From contig JASJDQ010000012.1 of assembly GCA_030065075.1 (NCBI GenBank), positions 1-43,416 on the forward strand: DNA of 43,416 nucleotides. Direction: 5' to 3'. The position numbers and the translations under genes are program-made. How positions within the stretch are numbered: the first letter of the stretch is position 1; the number at the start of each line of letters is the position of its first letter. Under the pieces are notes generated by a model. It saw only the letters and a program-made list of their open reading frames with translations. It made no database searches and was not told the DNA's origin. Positions 32,678-40,579 of this stretch are shown here, piece by piece. This DNA comes from Paracoccaceae bacterium. GTDB lineage: Bacteria; Pseudomonadota; Alphaproteobacteria; Rhodobacterales; Rhodobacteraceae.

Positions 32678-33742
32678 ATGACAATCGAATTGAAAGACGC
32701 AAGCAAGGTGGTCCGCGGTGTCACGCACATCAAGCCGACCTCCCTTGTCATGCGGCCCGGGCACTTCAACGTGCTTCTGGGCCAGACCGGGGCGGGAAAG
32801 ACCTCGCTGATCAAGCTGATGGCCGGTCTTGATCCGATTGCGTCGGGACAGATCCTGTTCGACGGCGAAGACGTGACGAAACTGACGACACAGAAGCGGA
32901 ACATCAGCCTGGTCCACCAGTTCTTCGTGAACTACCCGCATATGACCGTTTTCGAGAACATCGCCTCGCCCCTGCGCGTCGCTGGCATGGCGAAATCAGA
33001 GATTGAATCGCGCGTGCAGGAAGCCGCCGACATTCTCCAACTCGGCCCGATGCTGAAGCGCCGCCCGCAGGAATTGTCCGGCGGCCAGCAGCAGCGTTGT
33101 GCCCTGGCGCGCGCCATCGCCAAGGAAAGCCGGGCCGTGTTTCTGGACGAGCCGCTGGCGAACCTTGATTACAAACTGCGCGAGGAATTGCGCGAGCAAC
33201 TGCCCGAATTGTTCGCGGGGCGCGGCGCCGTGGTCGTCTATGCCACCTCCGAACCCGAAGAAGCGCTCTTGTTGGGTGGCGAAACGGCCTTGATGGATGA
33301 TGGCGTCGTCACGCAATTCGGACCGACGGCCGAGATCTACCGTCACCCGGCAACGCTGACGGCGGCGCGCGTCTTTTCGGACCCGCCGATAAATTCGGCC
33401 GGCATGACGAAATCGGGCAGTGAAGCGCGACTGGACACCGGCGTGCGCTGGACGCTGGAAGGTCCCGCCGCCGACCTGCCGGATGGTCCCTACACGGTGG
33501 CCATTCGCCCGCATCACGTCATGCCGCTGGCAATGACGTCGAACGACGTCGCCATCGACGGCACGGTGCAAGTGACCGAACTGTCCGGCTCGGAATCGAG
33601 TGCGCATTTCCAGATGGGCGATCACGGCTGGGTCTCGCTGGCCCATGGCGTGCACCCCTACAAGGTCGGCGAAACGCATCGGTTTTACATGGACGCCAGC
33701 AAGGCCTTTTATTTCGGGTCTGACGGGAGGCTCGTGGCCTGA
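32678..33742 (+). CDS. glpS: Glycerol ABC transporter ATPase, GlpS type (H-loop lost)
   Basis: This 354-residue ATPase has Walker A GQTGAGKT (35-42), Q-loop VHQFF, a canonical signature LSGGQ (133-137) and Walker B VFLDEP with Glu158. The switch histidine of the H-loop is replaced: the usual YVTHD reads YATSE, with Ser191 at the His position. A C-terminal TOBE-like domain follows (about 240-354). As far as I remember this loss is typical for GlpS. Its TGA overlaps the glpT ATG by one base. It pairs with GlpT, which has the opposite defect. Confidence 0.9.
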   Translation: MTIELKDASKVVRGVTHIKPTSLVMRPGHFNVLLGQTGAGKTSLIKLMAGLDPIASGQILFDGEDVTKLTTQKRNISLVHQFFVNYPHMTVFENIASPLRVAGMAKSEIESRVQEAADILQLGPMLKRRPQELSGGQQQRCALARAIAKESRAVFLDEPLANLDYKLREELREQLPELFAGRGAVVVYATSEPEEALLLGGETALMDDGVVTQFGPTAEIYRHPATLTAARVFSDPPINSAGMTKSGSEARLDTGVRWTLEGPAADLPDGPYTVAIRPHHVMPLAMTSNDVAIDGTVQVTELSGSESSAHFQMGDHGWVSLAHGVHPYKVGETHRFYMDASKAFYFGSDGRLVA

Positions 33743-34821
33743 TGGCGAAAATATCGCTTTCCAACCTCCGCCACTCTTATATGCCCGATCCGACGGGGCC
33801 AGAGGATTACGCGCTGAAGAAGATCGACCTCGACTGGCAGAATGGTGGGGCCTATGCGCTACTGGGACCTTCGGGCTGTGGGAAGTCGACGCTACTGAAC
33901 ATCATCTCGGGCCTCTTGCACCCGTCCGAGGGCCGCATTCTCTTCGATGACCGCGACGTCACCGATCTGCCGCCCGATCAGCGCAACATCGCACAGGTAT
34001 TTCAGTTCCCGGTCATCTACGACACGATGACGGTGCGCGAGAACCTTGCCTTTCCCTTGCGCAATCGCGGCGTGGCTGAAGCCAAGATCGCCGAGCGCGT
34101 CGCCGAGATCGCCGCGATGCTTGAGGTCGAAGGCATGCTCGACATCCGTGCCGCGCACCTGTCTCCGGACAACAAGCAGAAGATCTCCATGGGCCGTGGC
34201 CTCGTGCGCGACGACGTCAATGTCATCATGTTCGACGAGCCGCTGACGGTGATCGACCCGCACCTCAAATGGAAGCTGCGCTCGAAGCTGAAGGAACTGC
34301 ACCAGCGCGTGAAGGCTACGATGATCTACGTCACGCACGACCAGACCGAGGCTCTGACCTTCGCCGATCAGGTTGTGGTGATGCAGGACGGCGAGATCGT
34401 TCAGATCGGCTCGCCGGTCGAGCTTTTCGAACGTCCGCAGCACACCTTTGTCGGCCATTTCATCGGATCGCCGGGGATGAACATCCTGCCTGCCACGCAA
34501 GAAGAAGGGCAGGTACTGTTCAACGGTCAGCCCGTGGCCCTGGAAGGGGCCGTCACGGGCGAGGGGGGCACGACCGAACTGGGCATCCGGCCCGAGTTCG
34601 TCGCGCTCGCGGATGACGGGGTCCCTGCGCGCGTGCGCAAGGTGTCGGACGTCGGGCGTCACGCGGTCGTCGATGCGATGGTCGGGGATACTCCGGTCAA
34701 GGCGGTCGTCGATCATGTGGACGTCGAACAGGGGGCCGAGGTTCACCTTGCCTTCCGCCCGGATCAAACGCGGCTTTACAGGGACGGTTGGATCGCTACG
34801 GAGGCGGCGCATGCGAAATAA
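33742..34821 (+). CDS. glpT: Glycerol ABC transporter ATPase, GlpT type (degenerate signature)
   Basis: This 359-residue ATPase has Walker A GPSGCGKST (42-50), Q-loop VFQFP, Walker B IMFDEP with Glu166 and an intact H-loop with His199 in IYVTHDQTEA. Its signature motif is degenerate: LSPDNKQKISMGR stands where LSGGQQQR is expected (140-144). A TOBE-like C-terminal domain follows. GGGAGG lies 9 bases before the ATG. In the GlpS-GlpT dimer only the site made of GlpT Walker motifs and the GlpS signature would be complete. It is followed by an unusual 255-bp gap before the permease gene. Confidence 0.9.
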   Translation: MAKISLSNLRHSYMPDPTGPEDYALKKIDLDWQNGGAYALLGPSGCGKSTLLNIISGLLHPSEGRILFDDRDVTDLPPDQRNIAQVFQFPVIYDTMTVRENLAFPLRNRGVAEAKIAERVAEIAAMLEVEGMLDIRAAHLSPDNKQKISMGRGLVRDDVNVIMFDEPLTVIDPHLKWKLRSKLKELHQRVKATMIYVTHDQTEALTFADQVVVMQDGEIVQIGSPVELFERPQHTFVGHFIGSPGMNILPATQEEGQVLFNGQPVALEGAVTGEGGTTELGIRPEFVALADDGVPARVRKVSDVGRHAVVDAMVGDTPVKAVVDHVDVEQGAEVHLAFRPDQTRLYRDGWIATEAAHAK

Positions 34822-34998
34822 CACCCCTCCCAACCACCCGTCATTCTTTGGAGGTTCGGTGAACAAGACATTGAAGAATATGGAATGTTTCAGGTCTTGT
34901 GAAGACAGGGTGCGCCGCGATCACGTCGCCTTAGTGTTTCAGCCAACAGGCGACCTGAATTCACAGCGTTTGAATAAAATCTACCTTCTTCTTGGGTC

Positions 34999-35044
34999 AA
35001 ATACCCCGGGGGGCCGACCGAAGGTCGGTGGGGGCAGAGCCCCC
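34999..35044. repeat. REP-like palindromic element of Rhodobacterales type
   Basis: The element starts AAATACCCCGGGGG, has the hairpin CCGACC-GAA-GGTCGG and ends GGGGGCAGAGCCCCC. I remember this combination as a repeated extragenic sequence in Rhodobacterales. It sits in the 255-bp gap between glpT and glpP. Upstream in the same gap, GGAGG followed by GTG at 34859 opens a 72-codon frame that runs to 35077 through the repeat; I do not think that it is a gene. Confidence 0.7.
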
Positions 35045-35076
35045 TCAGCACATCTCACAGGAAAGGCGGCAGCCTG

Positions 35077-35940
35077 ATGAAAACCGAAAATCAACGCGCC
35101 TGGTTCTTCGTCCTGCCGGTTCTGCTCTTGGTGGCGTTCAACGCGCTGGTGCCGATCATGACCGTGGTCAACTACTCGGTGCAGGAAACCTTCGGGAACA
35201 ATGTCTTCTTTTGGCAGGGCCTCGACTGGTTCGAGCAGATCCTGCGCTCGGACCGCTTTCACGCCGCGCTGGGGCGGCAGTTCCTCTTCACCTTCCTCAT
35301 CCTCATCATCGAGGTGCCGCTTGGCATTATCGTCGCCCTTTCGATGCCGCGAAGAGGCATATGGGTGCCGGTCTGCCTGGTGCTGATGGCGTTGCCGATG
35401 CTGATCCCCTGGAACGTCGTGGGGTCGATGTGGAACATCTTCACCCTGCCCAAGATCGGCCTTCTGGGCTACTTCATGAACGATGTGCTGGGCATCAACT
35501 ACGACATGACCCAGCAGCCCTTGTCGGCCTGGATCACCATCATCGTCATGGACGTCTGGCACTGGACCTCGCTGGTGGTGCTTCTATCCTACGCTGGCCT
35601 CGTTTCGATCCCGGATGCCTATTACCAGGCCGCCAAGATCGACGGCGCCTCCCCATGGAAGGTCTTCCGCTACATCCAACTGCCCAAGATGAAGACGGTA
35701 CTGACCATCGCCATCCTTCTGAGGTTCATGGACAGCTTCAACATCTATACCGAGCCTTTCGTGCTGACGGGTGGTGGTCCGGGCAACTCGACGACGCTTC
35801 TCTCGATCGACCTCGTGAAGATCGCGCTTGGCCAGTTCGACCTTGGCCCGGCCGCAGCCATGAGCCTGATCTACTTCGCCATCACGCTGCTGGTGTCCTG
35901 GCTCTTCTATACGCTGATGACAAAGGATGATGCGAAATGA
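35077..35940 (+). CDS. glpP: Glycerol ABC transporter permease
   Basis: This 287-residue protein has six predicted membrane helices and the EAA-type coupling loop SIPDAYYQAAKIDGASPWKV near 180-200, which contacts an ATPase subunit. It belongs to the MalF-like permeases of CUT1 transporters. AAAGGCGG lies about 9 bases upstream of the ATG. Its stop overlaps the start of the 48-residue membrane peptide (ATGA). Confidence 0.93.
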   Translation: MKTENQRAWFFVLPVLLLVAFNALVPIMTVVNYSVQETFGNNVFFWQGLDWFEQILRSDRFHAALGRQFLFTFLILIIEVPLGIIVALSMPRRGIWVPVCLVLMALPMLIPWNVVGSMWNIFTLPKIGLLGYFMNDVLGINYDMTQQPLSAWITIIVMDVWHWTSLVVLLSYAGLVSIPDAYYQAAKIDGASPWKVFRYIQLPKMKTVLTIAILLRFMDSFNIYTEPFVLTGGGPGNSTTLLSIDLVKIALGQFDLGPAAAMSLIYFAITLLVSWLFYTLMTKDDAK

Positions 35941-36083
35941 GTGACCTGCTCTTTGCCATCGGCGACTGGTTGTCGGAGAAGTTCAAGAACAATCCGATCC
36001 TGTCCCGCATGATCACCGCTTTGGCCTTCATTCTTTTGGCCTCGCTGATCCTGTGGGATTTGTTCGGCGCGGGAGGTGACTGA
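35937..36083 (+). CDS. 48-residue single-pass membrane peptide in the glp operon
   Basis: A short gene fills the space between the two permease genes exactly: ATGA overlaps at both ends. It starts MSDLLFAIGDWLSEKFKNNP, has one hydrophobic helix (MITALAFILLASLILW) and ends DLFGAGGD. Both overlaps and its frame-exact fit argue that it is translated. It could be a small subunit or chaperone of the transporter. I do not recognise a family. Being under 50 codons, it is easily missed by annotation. Confidence 0.8.
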   Translation: MSDLLFAIGDWLSEKFKNNPILSRMITALAFILLASLILWDLFGAGGD

Positions 36084-36880
36084 TGAAGAAAAGATCACTC
36101 ATTCCAATCCTCTACATCGCGTTCCTGCTGTTGCCGATCTACTGGCTGGTGGCGATGAGCTTCAAGACGACGGGAGAAATCCTCTCGGGCTTCAGCCTGT
36201 TTCCACAGACCTTCACATTGCAGAACTACAAGGTCATCTTCACCGATCCGACTTGGTACTGGGGCTATATCAACTCGATCATCTACGTCTCGCTCAACAC
36301 CGTGATCTCGGTGACGGTAGCGCTGCCGGCGGCCTATGCCTTTTCGCGCTACCGGTTCCTTGGCGACAAGCAGTTGTTCTTCTGGCTTCTGACCAACAGG
36401 ATGGCGCCCGCCGCGGTCTTCGCCTTGCCGTTCTTCCAGCTTTATTCGTCCATCGGGCTCTTCGACACGCACCTGGCGGTGGCTCTGGCGCATTGCCTCT
36501 TCAACATACCCCTTGCCGTCTGGATCCTCGAGGGCTTCATGGGCGGTGTGCCCAAGGAACTGGACGAGACGGCCTATGTCGACGGCTATTCCTTCCCGCG
36601 GTTCTTCGTCACCATCTTCCTGCCGACCATCAAGGCTGGTGTCGGCGTGGCGGCGTTCTTCTGCTTCATGTTCTCCTGGGTCGAGCTCTTGCTTGCCAAG
36701 ACATTGACGGCGGTGGAGGCAAAACCGATCGCCGCCACGATGACGCGCACCGCATCATCCGCGGGCTATGAACTGGGGCTTCTGGCGGCGGCCGGAACGC
36801 TGACGATCATCCCCGGCGCCATCGTGATCTATTTCGTGCGCAACTACATCGCCAAGGGCTTTGCCCTGGGGAGGGTGTGA
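36083..36880 (+). CDS. glpQ: Glycerol ABC transporter permease, second subunit
   Basis: This 265-residue protein is the MalG-like partner permease, with six membrane helices and the coupling loop VPKELDETAYVDGYSFPRFF (about 156-175). GGGAGG lies 6 bases before the ATG, inside the end of the small membrane-peptide gene. Its TGA overlaps the glpU ATG by one base. Confidence 0.93.
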   Translation: MKKRSLIPILYIAFLLLPIYWLVAMSFKTTGEILSGFSLFPQTFTLQNYKVIFTDPTWYWGYINSIIYVSLNTVISVTVALPAAYAFSRYRFLGDKQLFFWLLTNRMAPAAVFALPFFQLYSSIGLFDTHLAVALAHCLFNIPLAVWILEGFMGGVPKELDETAYVDGYSFPRFFVTIFLPTIKAGVGVAAFFCFMFSWVELLLAKTLTAVEAKPIAATMTRTASSAGYELGLLAAAGTLTIIPGAIVIYFVRNYIAKGFALGRV

Positions 36881-37281
36881 TGAGATATCTGTGCCTTGCC
36901 GTCGCCAGTCTCATGGCCAATCCGGCTTTCGCGCAAGGCTGGGGCAATGTCGCCAAGAAAGAAGAGGAAACGGGCTTCTCCTGGACCCAACCCCTTTGGC
37001 CATCGTTCTGGATGGCCTGGACACCCGCCACCTTTGCGCTCTTCTGCGGCATCTTCGGCGCGATTGCGATCATCGGCATTCTCGAAGGGTTCAAATACCG
37101 CGACGGGCTGGAACGCAAAGGCATCCTTGGTCTGACCACCACGCTCGGCGACCGGCTGTTCATCACGCTCCTTGGAACCGCCTATATCTTCCTCGCCTGG
37201 CTCGGCCTTTTCGGTCAACCGGTCTGGTGGCCGCTGGCGATCAGCATTGCCTGGGGCATCTTTTGTTTCAGGAAAGTCTGA
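36880..37281 (+). CDS. glpU: DUF2160 membrane protein, GlpU
   Basis: This 133-residue membrane protein has a possible N-terminal signal (AVASLMANPAFAQG) and three hydrophobic segments. WTQPLWPSFWMAWTPATFAL and LGDRLFITLLGTAYIFLAW match the DUF2160 family that accompanies glycerol ABC importers. Its role is not known; it is probably an accessory subunit. I chose the ATG at 36880, which overlaps the glpQ stop and has GGAGG upstream. It is the last gene of the operon. Confidence 0.88.
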   Translation: MRYLCLAVASLMANPAFAQGWGNVAKKEEETGFSWTQPLWPSFWMAWTPATFALFCGIFGAIAIIGILEGFKYRDGLERKGILGLTTTLGDRLFITLLGTAYIFLAWLGLFGQPVWWPLAISIAWGIFCFRKV

Positions 37282-37361
37282 GATTCCGCTTTGGAAAACG
37301 AAATGCATGGCGTTTACTCACACCGCGTAGCGAGTGAGCGATTGTACGGGACAGGACAGCG

Positions 37362-37754
37362 ATGAAGAAAAAGAAAAACGATCTGCTGACCGAAGTGGAG
37401 TTGGAGTTCATGAACGAACTCTGGGCCTTGGGAGAGGGGACTGTGCGCGACGTGCTGGAGAGACTGCCGGAAGACCGCAATCTCGCCTACACCTCGGGCG
37501 CGACGATCCTGCGCATCTTGGAACAGAAAGACTTCGTCACCAGCCGGAAAGCGGGCAAAAGCCACGTCTATATCCCGGCGCTTGACAAGAACACCTATCA
37601 ATCCCGTTCGCTCGCCGACCTGTCAAAGAAGCTTTTCGACGATACACCGGCGTCCTTGGTCGCGCGGCTTGTGGACGACGATGCGCTGACAGAAGAAGCA
37701 TTGGGGCAAATCCGAGCACTCGTGGATCGGAGGTTGAAAGATGATAGCGGGTGA
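37362..37754 (+). CDS. BlaI/MecI-family repressor
   Basis: This 130-residue protein has the winged helix of BlaI/MecI/CopY repressors: LLTEVELEFMNELWALGEGT, TVRDVLERLPEDRNLAYTSG and ATILRILEQKDFVTSRKAGK. The C-terminal part is for dimerisation. Family members are inactivated by proteolysis that starts with a BlaR1-type membrane protease, and the next gene is one, overlapping by 14 bp. A partial palindrome CTCAC...GTGAG lies at about 37318-37338, 25 bp before the ATG, and could be an operator; a TACA-N8-TGTA box is not seen. Confidence 0.9.
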   Translation: MKKKKNDLLTEVELEFMNELWALGEGTVRDVLERLPEDRNLAYTSGATILRILEQKDFVTSRKAGKSHVYIPALDKNTYQSRSLADLSKKLFDDTPASLVARLVDDDALTEEALGQIRALVDRRLKDDSG

Positions 37755-38886
37755 AGTGCTGCTGGACGCATTCCTGAATGCGAACATTCTTTTCTGCGTG
37801 TCCTACGTCTGCTGGTTCTGTCTCAAATCGATCATGCCGTGGATCGGCTTGAGAGAGGCGCATAGCACGCAACTGAAACTCCTCAATACGGTTTTCCTGG
37901 TGGTGATCTCTGCGCCCCTCATCGCGCTAGGCTTCTCGGCATTGCAGCGATCCGGTGTGGGCGCCGGCGTAAGCGTCAACCTTTCGGATATGGTCGTTGC
38001 GCATTACCTGAACGGCGGGTTTCAGATGAAAGCGTCGGAGTTCGAAGGCTTGGTCCTGGCCCGCGACACGTTCATGCTGAACATCCTCAGTGGTGCTGGT
38101 CTTGTCGCAAAGGTGGCCATCGCGGCCTTCGCGCTGGGCTTCCTGATCGGTCTCGTGCGGCTTTTCTATTCGGTCTTCTGCCTCTCGCGGATCGTCGGGT
38201 CCAGCTATGCCTGGCGCCGCTTCGGTCGGATCCACATCCGCCTGTCGGATCGCACCTTGGTGCCGTTTTCGACCCGGGGGCTCTTCGCCTATTACGTTGT
38301 GCTGCCGTCGCATATGCTTGGCCGGTCGCACGAACTGAAAGTCTCTCTGGCGCATGAGTTCCAGCACATCCGGCAGGGCGATCTGGAATGGGAAATCCTG
38401 CTGGAGGCCCTGAAGCCGGTCTTTTTCCTCAACCCCGCCTACCATGCCTGGAAACGTCAGGTCGAAGACCTTCGCGAATTCAACTGCGACAGCGCGGTCC
38501 TCGCCAAGGGCCGGATTGCCGTGCGCGACTATTGCGATACGCTGATGTCGGTCTGCGAAAGGACACTGCGCCGCGACCGTGCTTTCGTCATTGCGGTGCC
38601 CAAGGTCACGCTGGTGACCGCCGACCGATCCGCCGTCCGCGACGGCAAGTTGAGCTCGCTGGAACACCGCATTCTCTCGGTCCTGAACTCCGACAGCCGC
38701 AGATCGCAGCGCTTCGCCTTCGCGCTCATGGCCGTGCCGCTCGTCGTGGCCGTCACCTTCGCCACGCTGGCCATCCAGCGCCCGGGCGACTGGAGCCAGG
38801 ACCGCCTGATGCTCTCGACCGTGGTGAACCTGGAACGCCTCGACGAGATCAACCGCCTCTCGACCTTCGGGCGGGTCCGGAACTGA
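37741..38886 (+). CDS. BlaR1/M56-family membrane metalloprotease, sensor-less
   Basis: This 381-residue protein has four hydrophobic segments and an M56 zinc protease domain: HEFQH at 205-209 in SLAHEFQHIRQGDLEWEI and the downstream EFNCDS with Glu246 as probable third ligand. A fourth segment is near 325-345. The extracellular penicillin-binding sensor domain of true BlaR1 is missing; only about 35 residues follow the last helix. It overlaps the repressor gene by 14 bp and should cleave it or start its degradation. The signal and the target genes are unknown, and no beta-lactamase is nearby. Confidence 0.88.
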   Translation: MIAGEVLLDAFLNANILFCVSYVCWFCLKSIMPWIGLREAHSTQLKLLNTVFLVVISAPLIALGFSALQRSGVGAGVSVNLSDMVVAHYLNGGFQMKASEFEGLVLARDTFMLNILSGAGLVAKVAIAAFALGFLIGLVRLFYSVFCLSRIVGSSYAWRRFGRIHIRLSDRTLVPFSTRGLFAYYVVLPSHMLGRSHELKVSLAHEFQHIRQGDLEWEILLEALKPVFFLNPAYHAWKRQVEDLREFNCDSAVLAKGRIAVRDYCDTLMSVCERTLRRDRAFVIAVPKVTLVTADRSAVRDGKLSSLEHRILSVLNSDSRRSQRFAFALMAVPLVVAVTFATLAIQRPGDWSQDRLMLSTVVNLERLDEINRLSTFGRVRN

Positions 38887-39096
38887 TTTTGGCGCTCCGC
38901 GTTTCAGCAATCATCAGATTTGGCACGCTTCGGAACGCGGCACGATAATCTGCGAGCCGCGAAACCAAAGGGAATTGAGATGAAGGCCTGGATGTCCGCT
39001 GTGCGGGACCCAAGCGGTCGTCGCCTGAGATCGAGAATTCACGCCCGATACAAGGCTTCCGAAAAAAGATATTTGGCAATCGAAAGGATTAAATGA

Positions 39097-39810
39097 ATGC
39101 ATGGGCTCCGAGGTTGGAGTGTTCAACCTACAATTCGCCATATCGGGGTTGCGGCGGCGATGATCCTTTTGTTTTTCATGCCTGGCAGCTCCTTTGCTGT
39201 GACTTTGTCATGCCAAAAACAGAACATCACGGTCACAGCACCCGACTTCAAACTGGCAAATAGGGTCTGTGCACGTGCGGCGACCTCGTTGGACCTACTG
39301 GCGTCCTGCAACCTTCAACAAACCGACCCATTTTCGATAGAAGTGACCCCTGTCCTGCCGTCTGAGTTCGGCGAATGCTTTGGTGTCTTTCACTGTAACG
39401 ATGATTTGGTTCAGGTACTTGCACCTGACGCTCTTTCAGAAGCAATCCACCGGTCCGGTAATTTCACGAATTTGCCGCTCGATGTTCTGTTCGATAGCCT
39501 GGTAACCCATGAAATTAGCCATGTCCTTGCGTTTCAGTCCAGTAGCGGCGTCCCAAGAACATCGGCAGAGGCAGAGTATATTGCCTATGCCATGCAAATG
39601 GAATCGCTGCCAGAGAAGGACCGCAACGCTTTCCTGCAGGCGCACCCGGTGACCCAACCTGTCTCGCTGATGGGGTTGAACGACGTCATCCTGTCGTTTT
39701 CGCCTGAAGTCTTTGCGGTCAGGGCGTGGACGCATTTTCGCATAGAGGGAAATGGCTGTGAATTCATTCGCAAGATTCTCAAGCGCGAAGTGAATTTCCC
39801 AACTCAATAG
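39097..39810 (+). CDS. Secreted zincin-like protein (DUF6639-like)
   Basis: This 237-residue protein has a signal peptide (IGVAAAMILLFFMPGSSFA, cleavage near residue 34) and a zinc-protease motif HEISH at 138-142 in DSLVTHEISHVLAFQ. AEAEYIAYAMQ about 16 residues later offers a Glu as third ligand, the gluzincin arrangement. Six Cys suggest disulfides in the periplasm. I remember small proteins of this kind in Rhodobacterales as DUF6639; this is from memory. AAAGGA lies about 11 bases before the ATG. Codon use looks less GC-rich than the neighbours. The substrate is unknown. Confidence 0.78.
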   Translation: MHGLRGWSVQPTIRHIGVAAAMILLFFMPGSSFAVTLSCQKQNITVTAPDFKLANRVCARAATSLDLLASCNLQQTDPFSIEVTPVLPSEFGECFGVFHCNDDLVQVLAPDALSEAIHRSGNFTNLPLDVLFDSLVTHEISHVLAFQSSSGVPRTSAEAEYIAYAMQMESLPEKDRNAFLQAHPVTQPVSLMGLNDVILSFSPEVFAVRAWTHFRIEGNGCEFIRKILKREVNFPTQ

Positions 39811-39889
39811 GCCTCAGACCGAGACGGCCATGGGTCCAGCCCAAGTCCAGCCAATAGCGGAACCGGGAAGCGACAAGCAGCTCTGGATT

Positions 39890-40318
39890 CTATTCGGCCT
39901 GAATACTCGCCAAGTACTCGATCAGTGCGAGGATGCGCGTATTTGCATAAAGTTGGGCGCCCGGGACCGAAAAATGGGGATCGTTTGAATCTGCGGCTCT
40001 TTCACGGAACCGGCTGCCCCAGATGGGCATGTCACGAGTGCCGTGCGCGCTTGCGACCTCCGCCCCACTAATCGCTTCATAAACAGCGCTCACCGGGAAA
40101 ACCCCACCATTGTTGCTCTGCAAGACGGTCAGATCCGGCACTGTCGCGCCCGAAAGGAAGTCGGTGACCGGGCCGTCGCCTTTACCCGAGGTGCCGTGGC
40201 AGGCGACACAGCTATTGCGATACTCGAACTCACCCAAGGTCATCTCCTGCGCCTGAACCGCGGTTCCCGAAACGACGGCTCCCGCAAAAAGATATGTCAG
40301 CAATCTGGACGATGGCAT
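39890..40318 (-). CDS. Periplasmic cytochrome c
   Basis: This 142-residue protein has a signal peptide ending at VQAQ (about residue 24) and one haem c site, Cys37-Val-Ala-Cys40-His41. Met97 in TRDMPIWG is the probable sixth ligand. Size and layout match class I cytochromes that accept electrons from a dehydrogenase. GGGAGG lies 6 bases before the ATG. No dehydrogenase gene is adjacent. An FNR-like box 67 bp upstream suggests oxygen-dependent expression. Confidence 0.93.
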   Translation of the reverse strand: MPSSRLLTYLFAGAVVSGTAVQAQEMTLGEFEYRNSCVACHGTSGKGDGPVTDFLSGATVPDLTVLQSNNGGVFPVSAVYEAISGAEVASAHGTRDMPIWGSRFRERAADSNDPHFSVPGAQLYANTRILALIEYLASIQAE

Positions 40319-40356
40319 TACAACCTCCCTTTGAGCTGTCTTTGCGCCTGACTTGC

Positions 40357-40398
40357 TGACTAGTCAAAAGACCGAGTGAACACTTTGACAATTATCAA
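40357..40398. promoter_or_regulatory. FNR-like box and palindrome in the divergent promoter region
   Basis: TTGACAATTATCAA at 40385-40398 matches the FNR/CRP-family consensus TTGAT-N4-ATCAA at 9 of 10 fixed bases. TGACTAGTCA at 40357-40366 is a perfect 10-bp palindrome 18 bp away. Both lie between the cytochrome c start (40318, minus) and the MFS gene (40580, plus). The box position suits activation of the cytochrome gene. Confidence 0.6.
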
Positions 40399-40579
40399 TC
40401 GGAGATCTTTTTCACTGAAAGTAGGGCCGGGCGCGGTAAACAGATATAAGAGTTTTGGGCTCAGAACGGCCGTCACCCACTACTCTCAACACGTCACGCA
40501 ACGCTGCATCATCGCCCGTGAACCCGGCCATCACGCTTTGGCGTTTGACCTGGCAACCAAAAAGCCCGATCCACAGGGA

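Noticed and set aside
30867-32702. A 611-codon minus-strand frame opposite glpV
   Set aside because: It is an antisense frame caused by high third-position GC; its sequence is Arg/His/Val-rich without domain motifs, while the plus strand has a signal peptide and binding-protein features.
34859-35077. A 72-codon gene between glpT and glpP with GGAGG and GTG start
   Set aside because: The frame runs through the REP-like palindrome to overlap the permease start and has no protein-like pattern in its second half.
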